DNA of 64,000 bases from Streptomyces sp. XD-27 (lineage in GTDB: Bacteria > Actinomycetota > Actinomycetes > Streptomycetales > Streptomycetaceae), in NCBI RefSeq assembly GCF_030553055.1, contig NZ_CP130713.1, positions 3,410,001 through 3,474,000 of the forward strand, written 5' to 3'. The notes under the pieces are model-generated. The model made no database searches. It saw only the letters and a program-made list of their open reading frames with translations, and was not told the DNA's origin. Shown one piece after another: positions 1-8,871 of the stretch. Both the position numbers and the translations under genes were made by a program. The stretch's first letter is position 1, and each line of letters begins with the position of its first letter.

Positions 1-1
1 G

Positions 2-1102
2 GTCAACGACAGCGGCGGCATCCACGGCCGCGAGCTCAAGGTCCTCACCTGCAACGAACGCAACGACACGGTGTACGCCGCCCGCTGCGCGCGAGAGGCG
101 GCCGACGCCAAGGCCGTCGCGGTCGTCGGCTCCTACAGCCAGTACGGCCGCTCCGTCATGTCGCCGCTGGAGGTCGCGGGCATCCCCTACATCGGCGGGT
201 ACGGGGTCTCCGCGCAGGAGTTCAACAGCCCGATCTCGTACCCCGTCAACGGCGGCCAGGCCTCGCTGCTGGCGGGCAACGGGCGCCAGCTCGCCTCCGT
301 CTGCAAGCGCGTCTCCCTCGTCCGCCCCGACACCATCGCGGGCGACGAGCTGCCGAAGCTCTTCGACGCGGGGCTGGCGGACGGCGAGCGCGGCCCCGCC
401 ACCGACGTCCGGGCCCCCGAGGACGCCTCCGACTACACCCGGCAGGTGCAGCGCGCCCTGGACGGGGTCGGGGCGGACCCGCACCGGTACGGCACCGCCC
501 AGTACGGCACCGAGCTCGACCGGTCGGCGTGCGTCACCGCCGCGCTCGGCAAGCGGACGAACACCTTCTTCGACTCCTTCCGCCGCGTCCAGGAGGACAA
601 GCCCAGGGTGCGGATCGCCTCCGTCCTGGGCAGCGTCCGGCAATCCCTGGTGGACAGCACCGGCGGCAGCGAGAGCGCGCTGGAGGGCGCGTACGCCACC
701 GGCTGGTATCCGGCGGCGGACGATGCGCGGTGGGGCCCCATGTACCGCGTCATCAACCGGTACGCCTTCGACGACAACCGCATCGACGCGGCCGACCCCG
801 GCACGCAGACGACCTGGATCGCCTACACCGCGCTGCGGTCCGTCCTGAAGTCGCTCGACAAGGACGACATCAGCGCCCGCTCGGTCCGCAAGGCGCTCAA
901 CCGCGGCCACGAGGTCGACACCGGCGGCCTGACGCCCCCGCTGCGCTGGCGCTTCACCGACCTGCTGGCGGTCCCCGGCTACCCCCGGATCGTGAACGCC
1001 AACGTCACGTACCAGGTGGTACGCGACGGTCGGCTGGTGGCGGTCCGCGACGGCTTCGTCGACGTCACGAAGACGCTGGAAGACCACACGGGCGAGGGCT
1101 GA
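2..1102 (+). CDS. ABC transporter substrate-binding protein, branched-chain amino acid type (5' truncated by window)
   Basis: The reading frame is open from the first base, so the true start lies upstream of the window. The visible part opens with a periplasmic-binding-protein type 1 signature (NDSGGIHGRELKVL), then a ligand-domain stretch that places extracted residues around a V-G-S-Y-S loop. This matches Leu/Ile/Val-binding (LivJ-like) or extracellular receptor proteins, which capture small solutes outside the membrane. About 366 residues are visible, close to a full mature protein, so only the signal peptide and first strand are probably missing. It ends convergently with the next gene, with a hairpin terminator between them. 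The ligand is unknown. The family call is from recognised motifs, not from a search. Confidence 0.75.
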   Translation, partial: VNDSGGIHGRELKVLTCNERNDTVYAARCAREAADAKAVAVVGSYSQYGRSVMSPLEVAGIPYIGGYGVSAQEFNSPISYPVNGGQASLLAGNGRQLASVCKRVSLVRPDTIAGDELPKLFDAGLADGERGPATDVRAPEDASDYTRQVQRALDGVGADPHRYGTAQYGTELDRSACVTAALGKRTNTFFDSFRRVQEDKPRVRIASVLGSVRQSLVDSTGGSESALEGAYATGWYPAADDARWGPMYRVINRYAFDDNRIDAADPGTQTTWIAYTALRSVLKSLDKDDISARSVRKALNRGHEVDTGGLTPPLRWRFTDLLAVPGYPRIVNANVTYQVVRDGRLVAVRDGFVDVTKTLEDHTGEG

Positions 1103-1173
1103 CGCGGCGCGCTTCCGGCCCGGAGGGCCGGGATCGGGGTACGGGGACCGGGGCCGGGCTGCCGGGGGACCAG

Positions 1174-1201
1174 GGTCCGGGGCCCTGGCGGGCCCCGGAC
1201 C
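1174..1201. terminator. Bidirectional hairpin terminator
   Basis: Perfect 11-bp inverted repeat GGTCCGGGGCC / GGCCCCGGACC with a 6-base loop (1185-1190). It lies in the short gap between two convergent genes, so it can stop transcription from both sides. There is no U-tract, as is usual for Streptomyces terminators. Confidence 0.75.
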
Positions 1202-1209
1202 GGGTGGCG

Positions 1210-3153
1210 TCAGAGCTGCTCCGGCCTGCGCTCGGTCAGGCCGTACCGCTTCGCGATCGGGTTCCACAGCGCCGCGGCCTTCCGCTTCGCCGTGGTCGCC
1301 TGCCTGCTCGCTGTCTCGGCGGCGACCGTCTGGCCCGTGTTGCGCGCCCTGCCCTTGTGGCAGCCCTTCTTCCCGCCGACCTGGTCCGCCCACGCCGCGT
1401 AATGGTTGTCCGCCGACGCCGACGACTTCCACGCCGTGTTCAGCGCCTGGGTCAGCTGGGCGTGGTTGGGCAGCTTGTCCACGGAGATCCCGGCCAGCCG
1501 GGTCACCAGGGCGTTGCGCTGGCCCGCGGCGGCCCGCAGATCCGTGGCGGCCTTGGTCAGGTCCTTGCAGACCCTGATGTTCCCGACCGACCTGATGACC
1601 GACGCGCGGCTGTTGCCGCTGTCCGCGAGCAGCGTGTCCAGCGCCTTCGCCTGCTCCTTGACCGGGTCCGCGGTCGGCGACGCACTGGCCTCCGCGCTCT
1701 CGCCGGGCGTCGCGCTCGCGCCGGTCTTCTTCGTGTCGCCGTCGCCCTCGTCGTCCCCGCCGAGGCTGAGCGCGGCGCCCGCCGCCAGCCCGGCGACGGC
1801 GCAGGCCGCGACGACGATGCCGATCAGCGCGCCGCGGGAGACGCCGCGGCGCCGGGGCGAAGCGGCGTCGTCACCGTACGGGCTCGCGGCGTTCGCGCCG
1901 TAACCGGCGGGCGGCTCCATACGGTCGTCGAACACCGGCAGCTGCTGGGTGGAGTCGGCCGGTTCGGCACCGGGCCCCGGGCGGCGCCGTCGGCCCGGAA
2001 CAGGCCGTCGAACTCCGCGGGCGGCTGCCGGTCCTCCGGGCGGCCGGGGCGGATCGCGTACGGGCCGCCGGGCGGCCGGGGCGGCTGGTGCCCGCCGCCG
2101 GGCCCGCCGGCCGCCGGGATCGGGCCGGGCAGGACCTGCGTCTCCTCGGCCGCGCCGGGGCGGCGCCCTGCTGCTGCGGCGGCGGACCGGCCTGGGCGGC
2201 GGCGGCCTGAGCGGCGGCCTCCTGCGGGCGGATCCTGCGCAGTACGGTCGTGGATTCCGCGGGCGACTCGGCGTGCCGACCGCGCGGGGCGCGCTCGGGT
2301 GGCAGCGGGGTGGAGCCGGTCTGCGGTGCGCCCGTGGCGGCCGGGACGGGGGCTCCCTCGGGGGCAGCGGCACGGCCCCGGCCCGGGGTATACCGGCCGG
2401 GGGTATGAGCTGGGTCGCCTCGGCGTCGGACGCGGGGGCGCTCGCGGACGGGGGCGGGGTGTCGGCGGTGACAGGGCGCAGCACGGTGGTCTCCTCGCCG
2501 GGCCGCGGCGCGGGAGGCACCTGCCGCTGCGGCGGCTGCGGTTCGAGCCGCGGCAACGGCCGACTCACCTGCCCCGGCTGATCGGCCGGGCCCGCGTATC
2601 CGCCTTGGCCCGGCTGACTGGCCTGGCCGGCGTATCCGCCTTGCCCCGGCTGGCCGCCGTGGACCGGTGCGCCCGGCTGCTGGTGCGGCGGCAGTGACCG
2701 GCCCTGCTGCTGCCCGTACGGAGCGGGCGGTTGGGGCTGCGGCGCCTGCCCGTATGACTGCGCGCCCGGCTGCTGGGGCTGCCCCTGCTGGCCGTACGGG
2801 GACTCGGACTGCTGGCCGTACGGCGCGGGCTGGTCCCCGTACGACGACGCGGGTTCCTGTCCGTACTGCCCGGGCTGCTGCCCGTACGCGGACTGCCCGT
2901 GCGTCTGCTGCCCGTACGCCGCCTGTCCGTAGTCCGGCTGCGGTGCGTAGCCCGATGACTGCTGCGGGGCGGGAGCAGACGGCTGCTCCTGCCCCTGCGG
3001 GCCCCAGGGCGCACCCCACGGCTGGCCACCGGCCGGAGCCGCCTGCTGCTGCTCCGGGGCCCACTGGTCGCCGTGAGCGGGCAGCACGACGCCCTCATGC
3101 GCGGGCGGGACCGCAGGAGGCTGCGGCTCATTTCCCTGTCCGCTCTGCGTCAC
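1210..3153 (-). CDS. Q/P/G/Y-rich single-pass membrane protein, unknown function, with probable frameshifts in the middle
   Basis: As read, 647 residues. The N-terminal 200 residues are Gln/Pro/Gly/Tyr-rich with repeated YGQQ-type units. A single membrane helix follows at about 443-465 (GALIGIVVAACAVAGLAAGA). The C-terminal 180 residues are outside the membrane, helical, with two Cys. The middle (roughly residues 255-400) reads as Arg/Pro-rich nonsense. A neighbouring frame there gives a sensible acidic Pro/Ala-rich continuation (TGAPQTGSTPLPPERAPRG, then STTVLRRIRP), and a third frame continues with EETQVLPGPIPA before rejoining. The protein therefore needs three compensating one-base shifts, near 2350-2400, 2155-2170 and 1965-1985, all in G/C runs. 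Function is not recognised. The domain plan resembles Streptomyces membrane proteins with disordered cytosolic tails. Confidence 0.7.
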   Translation of the reverse strand: MTQSGQGNEPQPPAVPPAHEGVVLPAHGDQWAPEQQQAAPAGGQPWGAPWGPQGQEQPSAPAPQQSSGYAPQPDYGQAAYGQQTHGQSAYGQQPGQYGQEPASSYGDQPAPYGQQSESPYGQQGQPQQPGAQSYGQAPQPQPPAPYGQQQGRSLPPHQQPGAPVHGGQPGQGGYAGQASQPGQGGYAGPADQPGQVSRPLPRLEPQPPQRQVPPAPRPGEETTVLRPVTADTPPPSASAPASDAEATQLIPPAGIPRAGAVPLPPREPPSRPPRAHRRPAPPRCHPSAPRAVGTPSRPRNPRPYCAGSARRRPPLRPPPPRPVRRRSSRAPPRRGRGDAGPARPDPGGRRARRRAPAAPAARRPVRDPPRPPGGPAAARGVRRPVPGRRRRPGPGAEPADSTQQLPVFDDRMEPPAGYGANAASPYGDDAASPRRRGVSRGALIGIVVAACAVAGLAAGAALSLGGDDEGDGDTKKTGASATPGESAEASASPTADPVKEQAKALDTLLADSGNSRASVIRSVGNIRVCKDLTKAATDLRAAAGQRNALVTRLAGISVDKLPNHAQLTQALNTAWKSSASADNHYAAWADQVGGKKGCHKGRARNTGQTVAAETASRQATTAKRKAAALWNPIAKRYGLTERRPEQL

Positions 3154-3390
3154 CGGGACTCCTATGGCTAATGCGGAACTTACGGAATCGTCGGCTCACG
3201 CTACCGGGTCCCCGCCCCGCGCAGCGCTGGGGTGACCGCTCTGCCCCATTCCCTCCCTCCCCTGCCGCAGCCAGGCCGAGAACCCGGCGGAGGCGTGACA
3301 GCGGGCGCCCGGAAGCGCCGCCCCGAGGCGAAGCTCACACCGCACGACCAGGCGCGGCCGCGCCGCACGCGCTGCCCCTGCCCACGCGCC

Positions 3391-3435
3391 GGTGGGGCCC
3401 TTTCCACGCCCCTCGCGCGTGGAAAGGGCCCCACC
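3391..3435 (-). terminator. Strong hairpin terminator downstream of the NsdA-type gene
   Basis: Perfect 19-bp inverted repeat (GGTGGGGCCCTTTCCACGC at 3391-3409 and its complement at 3417-3435) with a 7-base loop. It lies about 50 bases past the stop codon of the leftward regulator gene. The rest of the 3154-3484 gap contains no supported gene and should carry the promoter of the gene ending at 1210. Confidence 0.85.
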
Positions 3436-3484
3436 GGACAACCACGACGCCCACCGACAGCCCACAGCCCCCGCCGGGAGGCGA

Positions 3485-4873
3485 CTACGCCGCGTAGACC
3501 TCCAAGCGCGCCCCGAACTCCCGCACCACCGGCTCGTCCCGGAACGGCTCCAGCCGCTGCCGGAAGTCGTCCAGGTACTCCGCGCCGCGGTTCGAGCGCA
3601 ACTGGCCCAGCAGGTCCACCGCACGCGTCCCGGCGTGACACGCCTGCTCCACGTCCCGCTGCTGGACATGCGCCGTGGCCAGCAGCAGCAGGCCGATCGC
3701 CCGCCGCCGCGCCCGGCCCTCCGCGAGCCCGTCCAGCGCCTCCTGCGCGCGGCGCCGCGCGGGCTCGGGCTGCCCCAGGTCGCGGTGGCAGTGGGCCAGC
3801 TCGTCGGCCAGGTACGCGTGGTCGAAGTGGCGGATCCACGGCGGATCGTCGCCGGAGTCCGCGGCGGCCTCGGCCCGTTCCAGCGCGGCCAGCGCCCGGC
3901 CCGCCGCGATCTGGCACGCGCGCGCGTCGCCCATCAGCGCGTGGCCGCGCGCCTCCGCCGCCAGGAACATCGCCTCCGCGCGCGGTGTCACATGCCCGCG
4001 CGCGCCCTCCTGCGCGGCCTTGGCCAACTGCGCGATCTCCCGCGGGTTACCCAGTTGGGCGGCGAGGTGGCTCATGCTGGCGGCCAGCACATAGCCGCCG
4101 TACCCGCGGTCCCCGGCGGCCTGGGCCAGCCGCAGCGCCTGGATGTAGTAGCGCTGCGCGAGACCCGCCTGGCCGGTGTCGACCGCCATGTATCCGGCCA
4201 GCTCGGTCAACCGGGCGACGGCGGCGAAGAGTTCACGGCCGACCGACTCCCGGTACGAACCGGCGAGCAGACCGGAGACCACACTGTTCAGATAGTGGAC
4301 GACGACCGGCCGCACATGCCCGCTTCCGTACCGGTGGTCCAACTCCACGATGGCCTCGGTGGTGGCCTGGACCGCCGCCACGTCCGACAGCCCCACCCGC
4401 GCCCCCGCCGACCGCGCGACCTGCGCGTCCGGGCCGGTGATCAGCCAGTCGCGGCTCGGCTCCACCAGCGCGGAGGCCGCCACCGTCGTCCCGCTGAGGA
4501 AGTCGCGGCGGCCGACGTCGCTGCGCCACAGCTCGCAGACCTGCTCGATGGCGCCCAGCACGGTGGGCGAGAACTGCATGCCCACCCCCGAGGCGAGGTT
4601 CTTGCCGTTGGCCATCCCGATCTCGTCGATCGTGACCGTACGGCCGAGTTTGCGGCCGAGCGCCTCGGCGATGATGCCCGGGGCGCGCCCGCGGGGCTGC
4701 TGACCGCGCAGCCAGCGGGCCACCGAGGTCTTGTCGTAGCGCAGATCGAGGCCGTGCTCGGCCCCGCACATGTTCACGCGGCGTGCGAGACCGGCGTTGG
4801 AGCAGCCGGCTTCCTGAATGAGCGCCTGCAGCCTTTCGTTCGGCTGCCGCGCCACAAGCGGCCTAGCGGCCAT
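3485..4873 (-). CDS. NsdA/NsdB-type regulator: N-terminal HTH plus tetratricopeptide-like repeats
   Basis: 462 residues from the ATG at 4873, which has a GGGGG-type ribosome site about 10 bases upstream. The frame is open further upstream but that part has no family character. Residues 10-75 look like a helix-turn-helix of the kind found in NsdA-family regulators (GLARRVNM... TSVARWLRGQQPRG). Residues 150-450 are all-alpha with TPR spacing (paired A/L-rich helices, for example YYIQALRLAQAAGDRGYGGY). NsdA and NsdB are negative regulators of development and antibiotic production in S. coelicolor, so a role in development is inferred. My recollection of NsdA itself differs in the N-terminus, so this is a family member rather than the ortholog. 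Confidence 0.75.
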   Translation of the reverse strand: MAARPLVARQPNERLQALIQEAGCSNAGLARRVNMCGAEHGLDLRYDKTSVARWLRGQQPRGRAPGIIAEALGRKLGRTVTIDEIGMANGKNLASGVGMQFSPTVLGAIEQVCELWRSDVGRRDFLSGTTVAASALVEPSRDWLITGPDAQVARSAGARVGLSDVAAVQATTEAIVELDHRYGSGHVRPVVVHYLNSVVSGLLAGSYRESVGRELFAAVARLTELAGYMAVDTGQAGLAQRYYIQALRLAQAAGDRGYGGYVLAASMSHLAAQLGNPREIAQLAKAAQEGARGHVTPRAEAMFLAAEARGHALMGDARACQIAAGRALAALERAEAAADSGDDPPWIRHFDHAYLADELAHCHRDLGQPEPARRRAQEALDGLAEGRARRRAIGLLLLATAHVQQRDVEQACHAGTRAVDLLGQLRSNRGAEYLDDFRQRLEPFRDEPVVREFGARLEVYAA

Positions 4874-4995
4874 GGCTCTACCCCCTGCGACTGCGGTGCG
4901 TTCGGGATGAACGCCGTCCCTGGTGATCACTGCCCAGCGGAAACTGCCCAGCGGAAATGCGGAGAATGCAGGACTTGCCCGCATTCACCCGCAGC

Positions 4996-5162
4996 GTGCA
5001 CGCGGTTCGTCCGGCGCCATGCGTACGGGTTCGACCCGCGCCGTACAGGCGAGTTCGACCCGCACCGTGCACACGGGTCCGCCCCGCGCCGTACATACGG
5101 GTTGGACCCGTGCCGTACAGACGAGTTCGGCCCGTGCCGTACATACGGGTTCGCCCCGTATC
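4996..5162. repeat. Seven tandem 24-bp units, each with a small hairpin
   Basis: Six complete 24-bp units start at 5019, 5043, 5067, 5091, 5115 and 5139. A 23-bp related unit precedes them at 4996. Consensus is GTACAnACGGGTTCGnCCCG plus 4 bases. The core CGGGTTCGACCCG is self-complementary (CGGGT / ACCCG around TCG), so each copy can form a mini hairpin. Apart from these repeats, 4874-5387 shows no gene; it should hold the divergent promoters of the NsdA-type and Prim-Pol-like genes. Confidence 0.85.
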
Positions 5163-5387
5163 GCGCATGCCGCCCAGGACGGGGGAGCCCCAAGGCCGCC
5201 GAGGGTTCGCAGCACGGCCGGAGGACAACTGGACTCCCGTCACGCGATGTGGCTACCCGCTCACGCCGCCGCAGCTGCCCGCGCGCCCCCGAAGATGCAC
5301 CCGTGCGCCCCGTGTGACCTGACGATGCTCCCCGCCCGACTCGCCCCGCGACCGTAACCCTTGCTGGCACGGCGAGTTGAGTTGAAC

Positions 5388-6059
5388 GTGGAAGAGAGCA
5401 TCGACGTCACCCGAACTCCGCAGATCCCCAAGCAGCGCGGCGACCTGCTGCTCGACGCCGCGGCGCGCTACGCCGAGGAACGGCACTGGGACGTGTCCCC
5501 CGGCACCTGGCTGGAACCCGGGGCGGGCATGGAGCGCTGCTCCTGCGGGGCCGCCGACTGCCCGTCCCCCGGCGCGCACCCCGCCCGCGACGACTGGGCG
5601 GCCCAGGCGACGGGCAGCGCGGTCGTGGCCCGCCGGATCTGGGGCAAGACCCCCCGCGCGTCGATCCTGCTGCCCACCGGCCGCTCCTTCGACGCCCTCG
5701 ACGTCCCCGAGACGGCGGGCTTCCTGGCACTGGCGCGCATGGAGCGGATGAACATCGAGCTCGGGCCGATCACCTGCACTCCGGACCGCCGGATGCACTT
5801 CTTCGTGCTGCCGGGCGCCGCGGTGAAGGTCCCCGACATGGTGCGCAAGCTCGGCTGGGCGCCGGCCTCGGTCGACCTGGTGCCACACGGCGAAGGCGAC
5901 TACGTGCTGGCGCCGCCGACCCGGGTCGGTTCCCGCGGCTCCGTCCAGTGGGCCCGCCGCCCGACCGTCAGCAACCGCTGGCTGCCGGACGCAGAGGAGC
6001 TGGTCAGCGCGCTGGCGTACGCGTGCGGCCGCGAGTCGGCGGCGTCCCGCGGCCGCTGA
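5388..6059 (+). CDS. Bifunctional DNA primase/polymerase (Prim-Pol-like) domain protein
   Basis: 223 residues from the GTG at 5388 (VEESIDVTRTPQ). A TTG at 5361 in the same frame is less likely. The sequence follows the actinobacterial Prim-Pol-like pattern: an N-terminal Cys-rich loop (CSCGAADCPSPGAHPA), a small-residue strand with ILLPTGRSFDALDVP, then MHFFVLPGA and a final WLPDAEEL segment. In true Prim-Pol enzymes an Asp-x-Asp/Glu metal site would follow the DALDVP-type strand; only DALD is present here, so catalysis is uncertain. Stand-alone copies are common in Streptomyces chromosomes and their job is not known. It lies just upstream of an ABC exporter on the same strand with an 81-base gap. 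Confidence 0.7.
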   Translation: MEESIDVTRTPQIPKQRGDLLLDAAARYAEERHWDVSPGTWLEPGAGMERCSCGAADCPSPGAHPARDDWAAQATGSAVVARRIWGKTPRASILLPTGRSFDALDVPETAGFLALARMERMNIELGPITCTPDRRMHFFVLPGAAVKVPDMVRKLGWAPASVDLVPHGEGDYVLAPPTRVGSRGSVQWARRPTVSNRWLPDAEELVSALAYACGRESAASRGR

Positions 6060-6140
6060 CGCCCTCACTCCCCGCACGTATGGTGGGCGGCGACGGGGGC
6101 GCGACCGGCCCCCGGTCGCGCACGTCGAAAGGCACCACTG

Positions 6141-6935
6141 GTGACAGCGAACACGGGGATGGAACACGAGTCCGCGGTCCGGATATCCGGGCTGTGGAAG
6201 CGATACGGAGAGCAGGTCGCCGTCGCGGGCGTCGATCTCGCGCTGCCCGCCGGCCGGTTCATCGGCCTGGTCGGGCCCAACGGCGCGGGCAAGACCACCA
6301 CCCTCTCCATGGTCACCGGTCTGCTCCGGCCCGATTCCGGCACCGTGGAGATCGCCGGTCACGACGTGTGGCGCGATCCGGTCGCGGTCAAGGCCCGGAT
6401 CGGCGTCCTCCCCGAGGGCCTGCGCCTGTTCGAGCGGCTCTCCGGGCGCGAGCTTCTCGCCTACACCGGGCGGCTGCGCGGCCTGCCGGGCGACGAGGTC
6501 GACAAGCGCGCCACCCAGCTGCTGGACGTCCTGGACCTGTCGGCCGCCCAGCACAAGCTGGTGGTGGACTACTCGACCGGCATGCGCAAGAAGATCGGCC
6601 TGGCGGCCGCCCTGCTGCACAACCCCGAAGTCCTCTTCCTGGACGAGCCGTTCGAGGGCGTCGACCCGGTGTCCGCGCAGACCATCCGCGGCGTTCTGGA
6701 GCGGTACACCGGCTCCGGGGCCACCGTCGTCTTCTCCAGCCATGTGATGGAGCTGGTGGAGTCCCTGTGCGACTGGGTGGCGGTGATGGCCGCCGGGCGC
6801 ATCCGCGCGCACGGGCCGCTGGCCGAGGTACGCGGCGACGCGCCGTCCCTCCAGGACGCCTTCCTGTCCCTGGTCGGCGCGGGAGACCTCGGCGCCGGCC
6901 ACGACCTCGACTGGCTCGGCGGCGGCGCCCGATGA
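6141..6935 (+). CDS. ABC transporter ATP-binding protein
   Basis: 264 residues. Walker A is GPNGAGKTTT (about residue 50). The Q-loop region follows, the signature is YSTGMRKKIGLAAALL (about 135-150) and Walker B is VLFLDEPFEGVDP. The switch His is in FSSHVMELVE. The layout is that of the small ABC-2 type exporter subunits (CcmA/DrrA-like). GTG start at 6141 follows a GAAAGG ribosome site. Its stop overlaps the start of the next gene by ATGA, so ATPase and permease are translationally coupled and form one exporter. The substrate cannot be read from the sequence. Confidence 0.92.
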   Translation: MTANTGMEHESAVRISGLWKRYGEQVAVAGVDLALPAGRFIGLVGPNGAGKTTTLSMVTGLLRPDSGTVEIAGHDVWRDPVAVKARIGVLPEGLRLFERLSGRELLAYTGRLRGLPGDEVDKRATQLLDVLDLSAAQHKLVVDYSTGMRKKIGLAAALLHNPEVLFLDEPFEGVDPVSAQTIRGVLERYTGSGATVVFSSHVMELVESLCDWVAVMAAGRIRAHGPLAEVRGDAPSLQDAFLSLVGAGDLGAGHDLDWLGGGAR

Positions 6936-8629
6936 GCACGTCCTCCCCCACCTCCATATCCGACGCCCCGGACCCGGCCGCCGCGTCCTTCTCGGGCGTA
7001 CCGGTCTCCGTCACCGTCCCCGTCTTCGTACGGTTGAAGCTGGCGCTGCTGCACAACGGACTGCGGCAGAACGGCCGCCGCCGGGCCGCGTACATCACCT
7101 CGATCGTGCTGACGGCCCTGTTCACCGCCCTCCAGCTGCTCGGCCTGATCGCGCTGCGCGGCCATGACCACGCGACCGCGCTCGTCACCACCGCCATAGC
7201 CGTCCTGGCGCTCGGCTGGGCCGTCATGCCGCTGTTCTTCTCCGCCGGCGACGAGACCCTCGACCCGAGCCGACTGGTGATGCTGCCGCTGCGGCCGGGC
7301 CCGCTCATGGTCGCCCTGCTGCTCTCCTCGCTGATCGGCGTCGGCCCGCTGTTCACCCTGACCATGGCCATCGGCTCGGTCGTCGCCGTCGCGCACGGCG
7401 GCGCCGCCGCGGCCGCCGGCGCGCTCGCCGTCGTCCTCGTCCTGCTGGTGTGCGTGGCCCTGGCCCGCGCCGTCGCCACCGCCAACCTGCGCCTGCTGAC
7501 CAGCCGCAAGGGGCGCGACCTGGCGCTGCTCAGCGGCCTGATCATCGCCGTCGGCTTCCAGTTCGTGAACCTCGGCATGCAGAAGCTGTCCGGCGAGAAC
7601 GGGCTCTCCACGCTCGAACCGGCCGCCGACGTGCTGCGCTGGGTGCCGCCCGCCGCCGCGATCGACGCCGTGTGGGGTATCGGCGACGGCGCGTACGGCA
7701 CGGCGCTGGGCCAACTCGCCCTGACCGCCGCCGCGCTGGTGCTGCTGCTGGTCTGGTGGCACCGCAGCCTCACCCGGCTCATGACCGCCGCGGACTCCTC
7801 CACCCTCCAGGCCGCCGAACCGGCACAGGGCGCGGGTGCGCGCGCGGGTGCGGCTACGGCCGCGGGCGCCGGTACGGGGGCGCGCGGCCTTGCCCGGCTG
7901 CTGCCCGCGGGCCGTACGGGCACGGTCATGGAGCGGACCTTCCGCTACGCCTGGCGCGATCCGAAGACGAAGACCGGCTGGGCCACTGCGCTGGTCGCCG
8001 GGCTCCTGCTCCCGGTCGTCTACGCCCTCCAGGGCAGCGGGGACATCTACGGGGCGTGCTGGGCGTGCGGGCTGCTGGGCATGCAGATGTACAACCAGTT
8101 CGGCCAGGACACCTCAGCGTTCTGGATGGTGGCGCAGACGATCACGGGACCGCGCGACGCCTACCTCGAACTGCGCGGCCGGGCCCTGGCGCTGGTGCTG
8201 GTGGGCGTGCCGTACGTCACCGCGGTGGTGGCCCTCGCGGCGGCCTTGCTCGACGGGTGGGCGGAGTTCCCCGAGGCACTCGGCATGACGTATGCCCTGC
8301 TCGGCGCCATGCTGGCCACCGGAGCCCTGTCCTCCGCCCTCTACCCGTACACCATCCCGCAGGACAGCGGCTTCAAGAACGTCCACCCGTCGCAGGCCTC
8401 CATGGGCACGCTGAGCATCTTCGGCGGCATGCTGCTGGGCGCGGTCCTGTGCCTCCCGGTGGTCGGCGTCACCATCTGGCTGCACGTGGCGGGCGCACAC
8501 GGCCTGCTGTGGCTGGTCCTGCCGCTGGGGCTGGCGTACGGCGCGGGGCTGACGGTGGCGGGACTGCGCCTGGCGGCGCCGAAGGTGGCCGAGAGGCTGC
8601 CGGAGATCCTGACGGCGGTCAGCAAGTAG
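6932..8629 (+). CDS. ABC-2 type exporter permease, large transmembrane protein
   Basis: 565 residues starting at the ATG that overlaps the ATPase stop. About 12 hydrophobic segments are visible, beginning with AAYITSIVLTALFTALQLLG and ending near LPLGLAYGAGLTVAGL, in two halves separated by an Ala/Gly-rich loop (about residues 290-320: AQGAGARAGAATAAGAG). This matches the large Streptomyces permeases of CcmA-type exporters. The TAG stop at 8627-8629 lies inside the first unit of a 29-bp tandem repeat, so the repeat array begins at the end of the gene. Substrate unknown. Confidence 0.85.
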   Translation: MSTSSPTSISDAPDPAAASFSGVPVSVTVPVFVRLKLALLHNGLRQNGRRRAAYITSIVLTALFTALQLLGLIALRGHDHATALVTTAIAVLALGWAVMPLFFSAGDETLDPSRLVMLPLRPGPLMVALLLSSLIGVGPLFTLTMAIGSVVAVAHGGAAAAAGALAVVLVLLVCVALARAVATANLRLLTSRKGRDLALLSGLIIAVGFQFVNLGMQKLSGENGLSTLEPAADVLRWVPPAAAIDAVWGIGDGAYGTALGQLALTAAALVLLLVWWHRSLTRLMTAADSSTLQAAEPAQGAGARAGAATAAGAGTGARGLARLLPAGRTGTVMERTFRYAWRDPKTKTGWATALVAGLLLPVVYALQGSGDIYGACWACGLLGMQMYNQFGQDTSAFWMVAQTITGPRDAYLELRGRALALVLVGVPYVTAVVALAAALLDGWAEFPEALGMTYALLGAMLATGALSSALYPYTIPQDSGFKNVHPSQASMGTLSIFGGMLLGAVLCLPVVGVTIWLHVAGAHGLLWLVLPLGLAYGAGLTVAGLRLAAPKVAERLPEILTAVSK

Positions 8630-8766
8630 GCGGCCGGTGCGGCGCGATACCCAGGTAGGCGGCCGGTGCGGCGCGATACCCAGGTAGACGGCCGGCGCGG
8701 CGCGATACCCAGGTAGACGGCCGGCGCGGCGCGATGCCTAGGTGGGCGGCCGGCGCGGCGGGCGCC
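8626..8766. repeat. 29-bp tandem repeat abutting a stop codon (4 full units plus a partial)
   Basis: Units start at 8626, 8655, 8684 and 8713, with a decayed copy at 8742. Each unit begins GTAGGCGGCCGG and ends GATACCCAG. The stop TAG of the exporter permease is part of unit one, so the array looks like a head-to-tail expansion starting at the gene end. Confidence 0.9.
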
Positions 8767-8802
8767 ACACACGTACTGCCGTCGGCGGCGGCATGCACAG
8801 GT

Positions 8803-8871
8803 TGGGGGAGGAGCACAAGGTCGCCCGGCGCGCGGGGGCGGGCACCCCGCGCGCCGCACACTCCTCCCCCA
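8803..8871. terminator. Nested long hairpin, possible terminator or 5' RNA structure
   Basis: An outer perfect 11-bp stem (TGGGGGAGGAG at 8803-8813, CTCCTCCCCCA at 8861-8871) encloses an inner perfect 12-bp stem (CGGCGCGCGGGG at 8826-8837, CCCCGCGCGCCG at 8845-8856). It lies between the exporter permease and the small secreted protein. It could terminate the exporter transcript or sit in the leader of the next gene. The rest of 8767-8972 holds no gene. Confidence 0.6.

Noticed and set aside
1871-3064. Long minus-strand frame overlapping the Q/P/G-rich gene
   Set aside because: Only its central part looks protein-like and fits as a frameshifted part of the 1210-3153 gene. The rest is Arg/Ala/Pro-rich shadow sequence.
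4996-5162. Possible CRISPR array or tRNA T-arm
   Set aside because: Units are directly head-to-tail with no variable spacers. GGGTTCGACCC resembles a T-arm, but no acceptor, D or anticodon arm is present.
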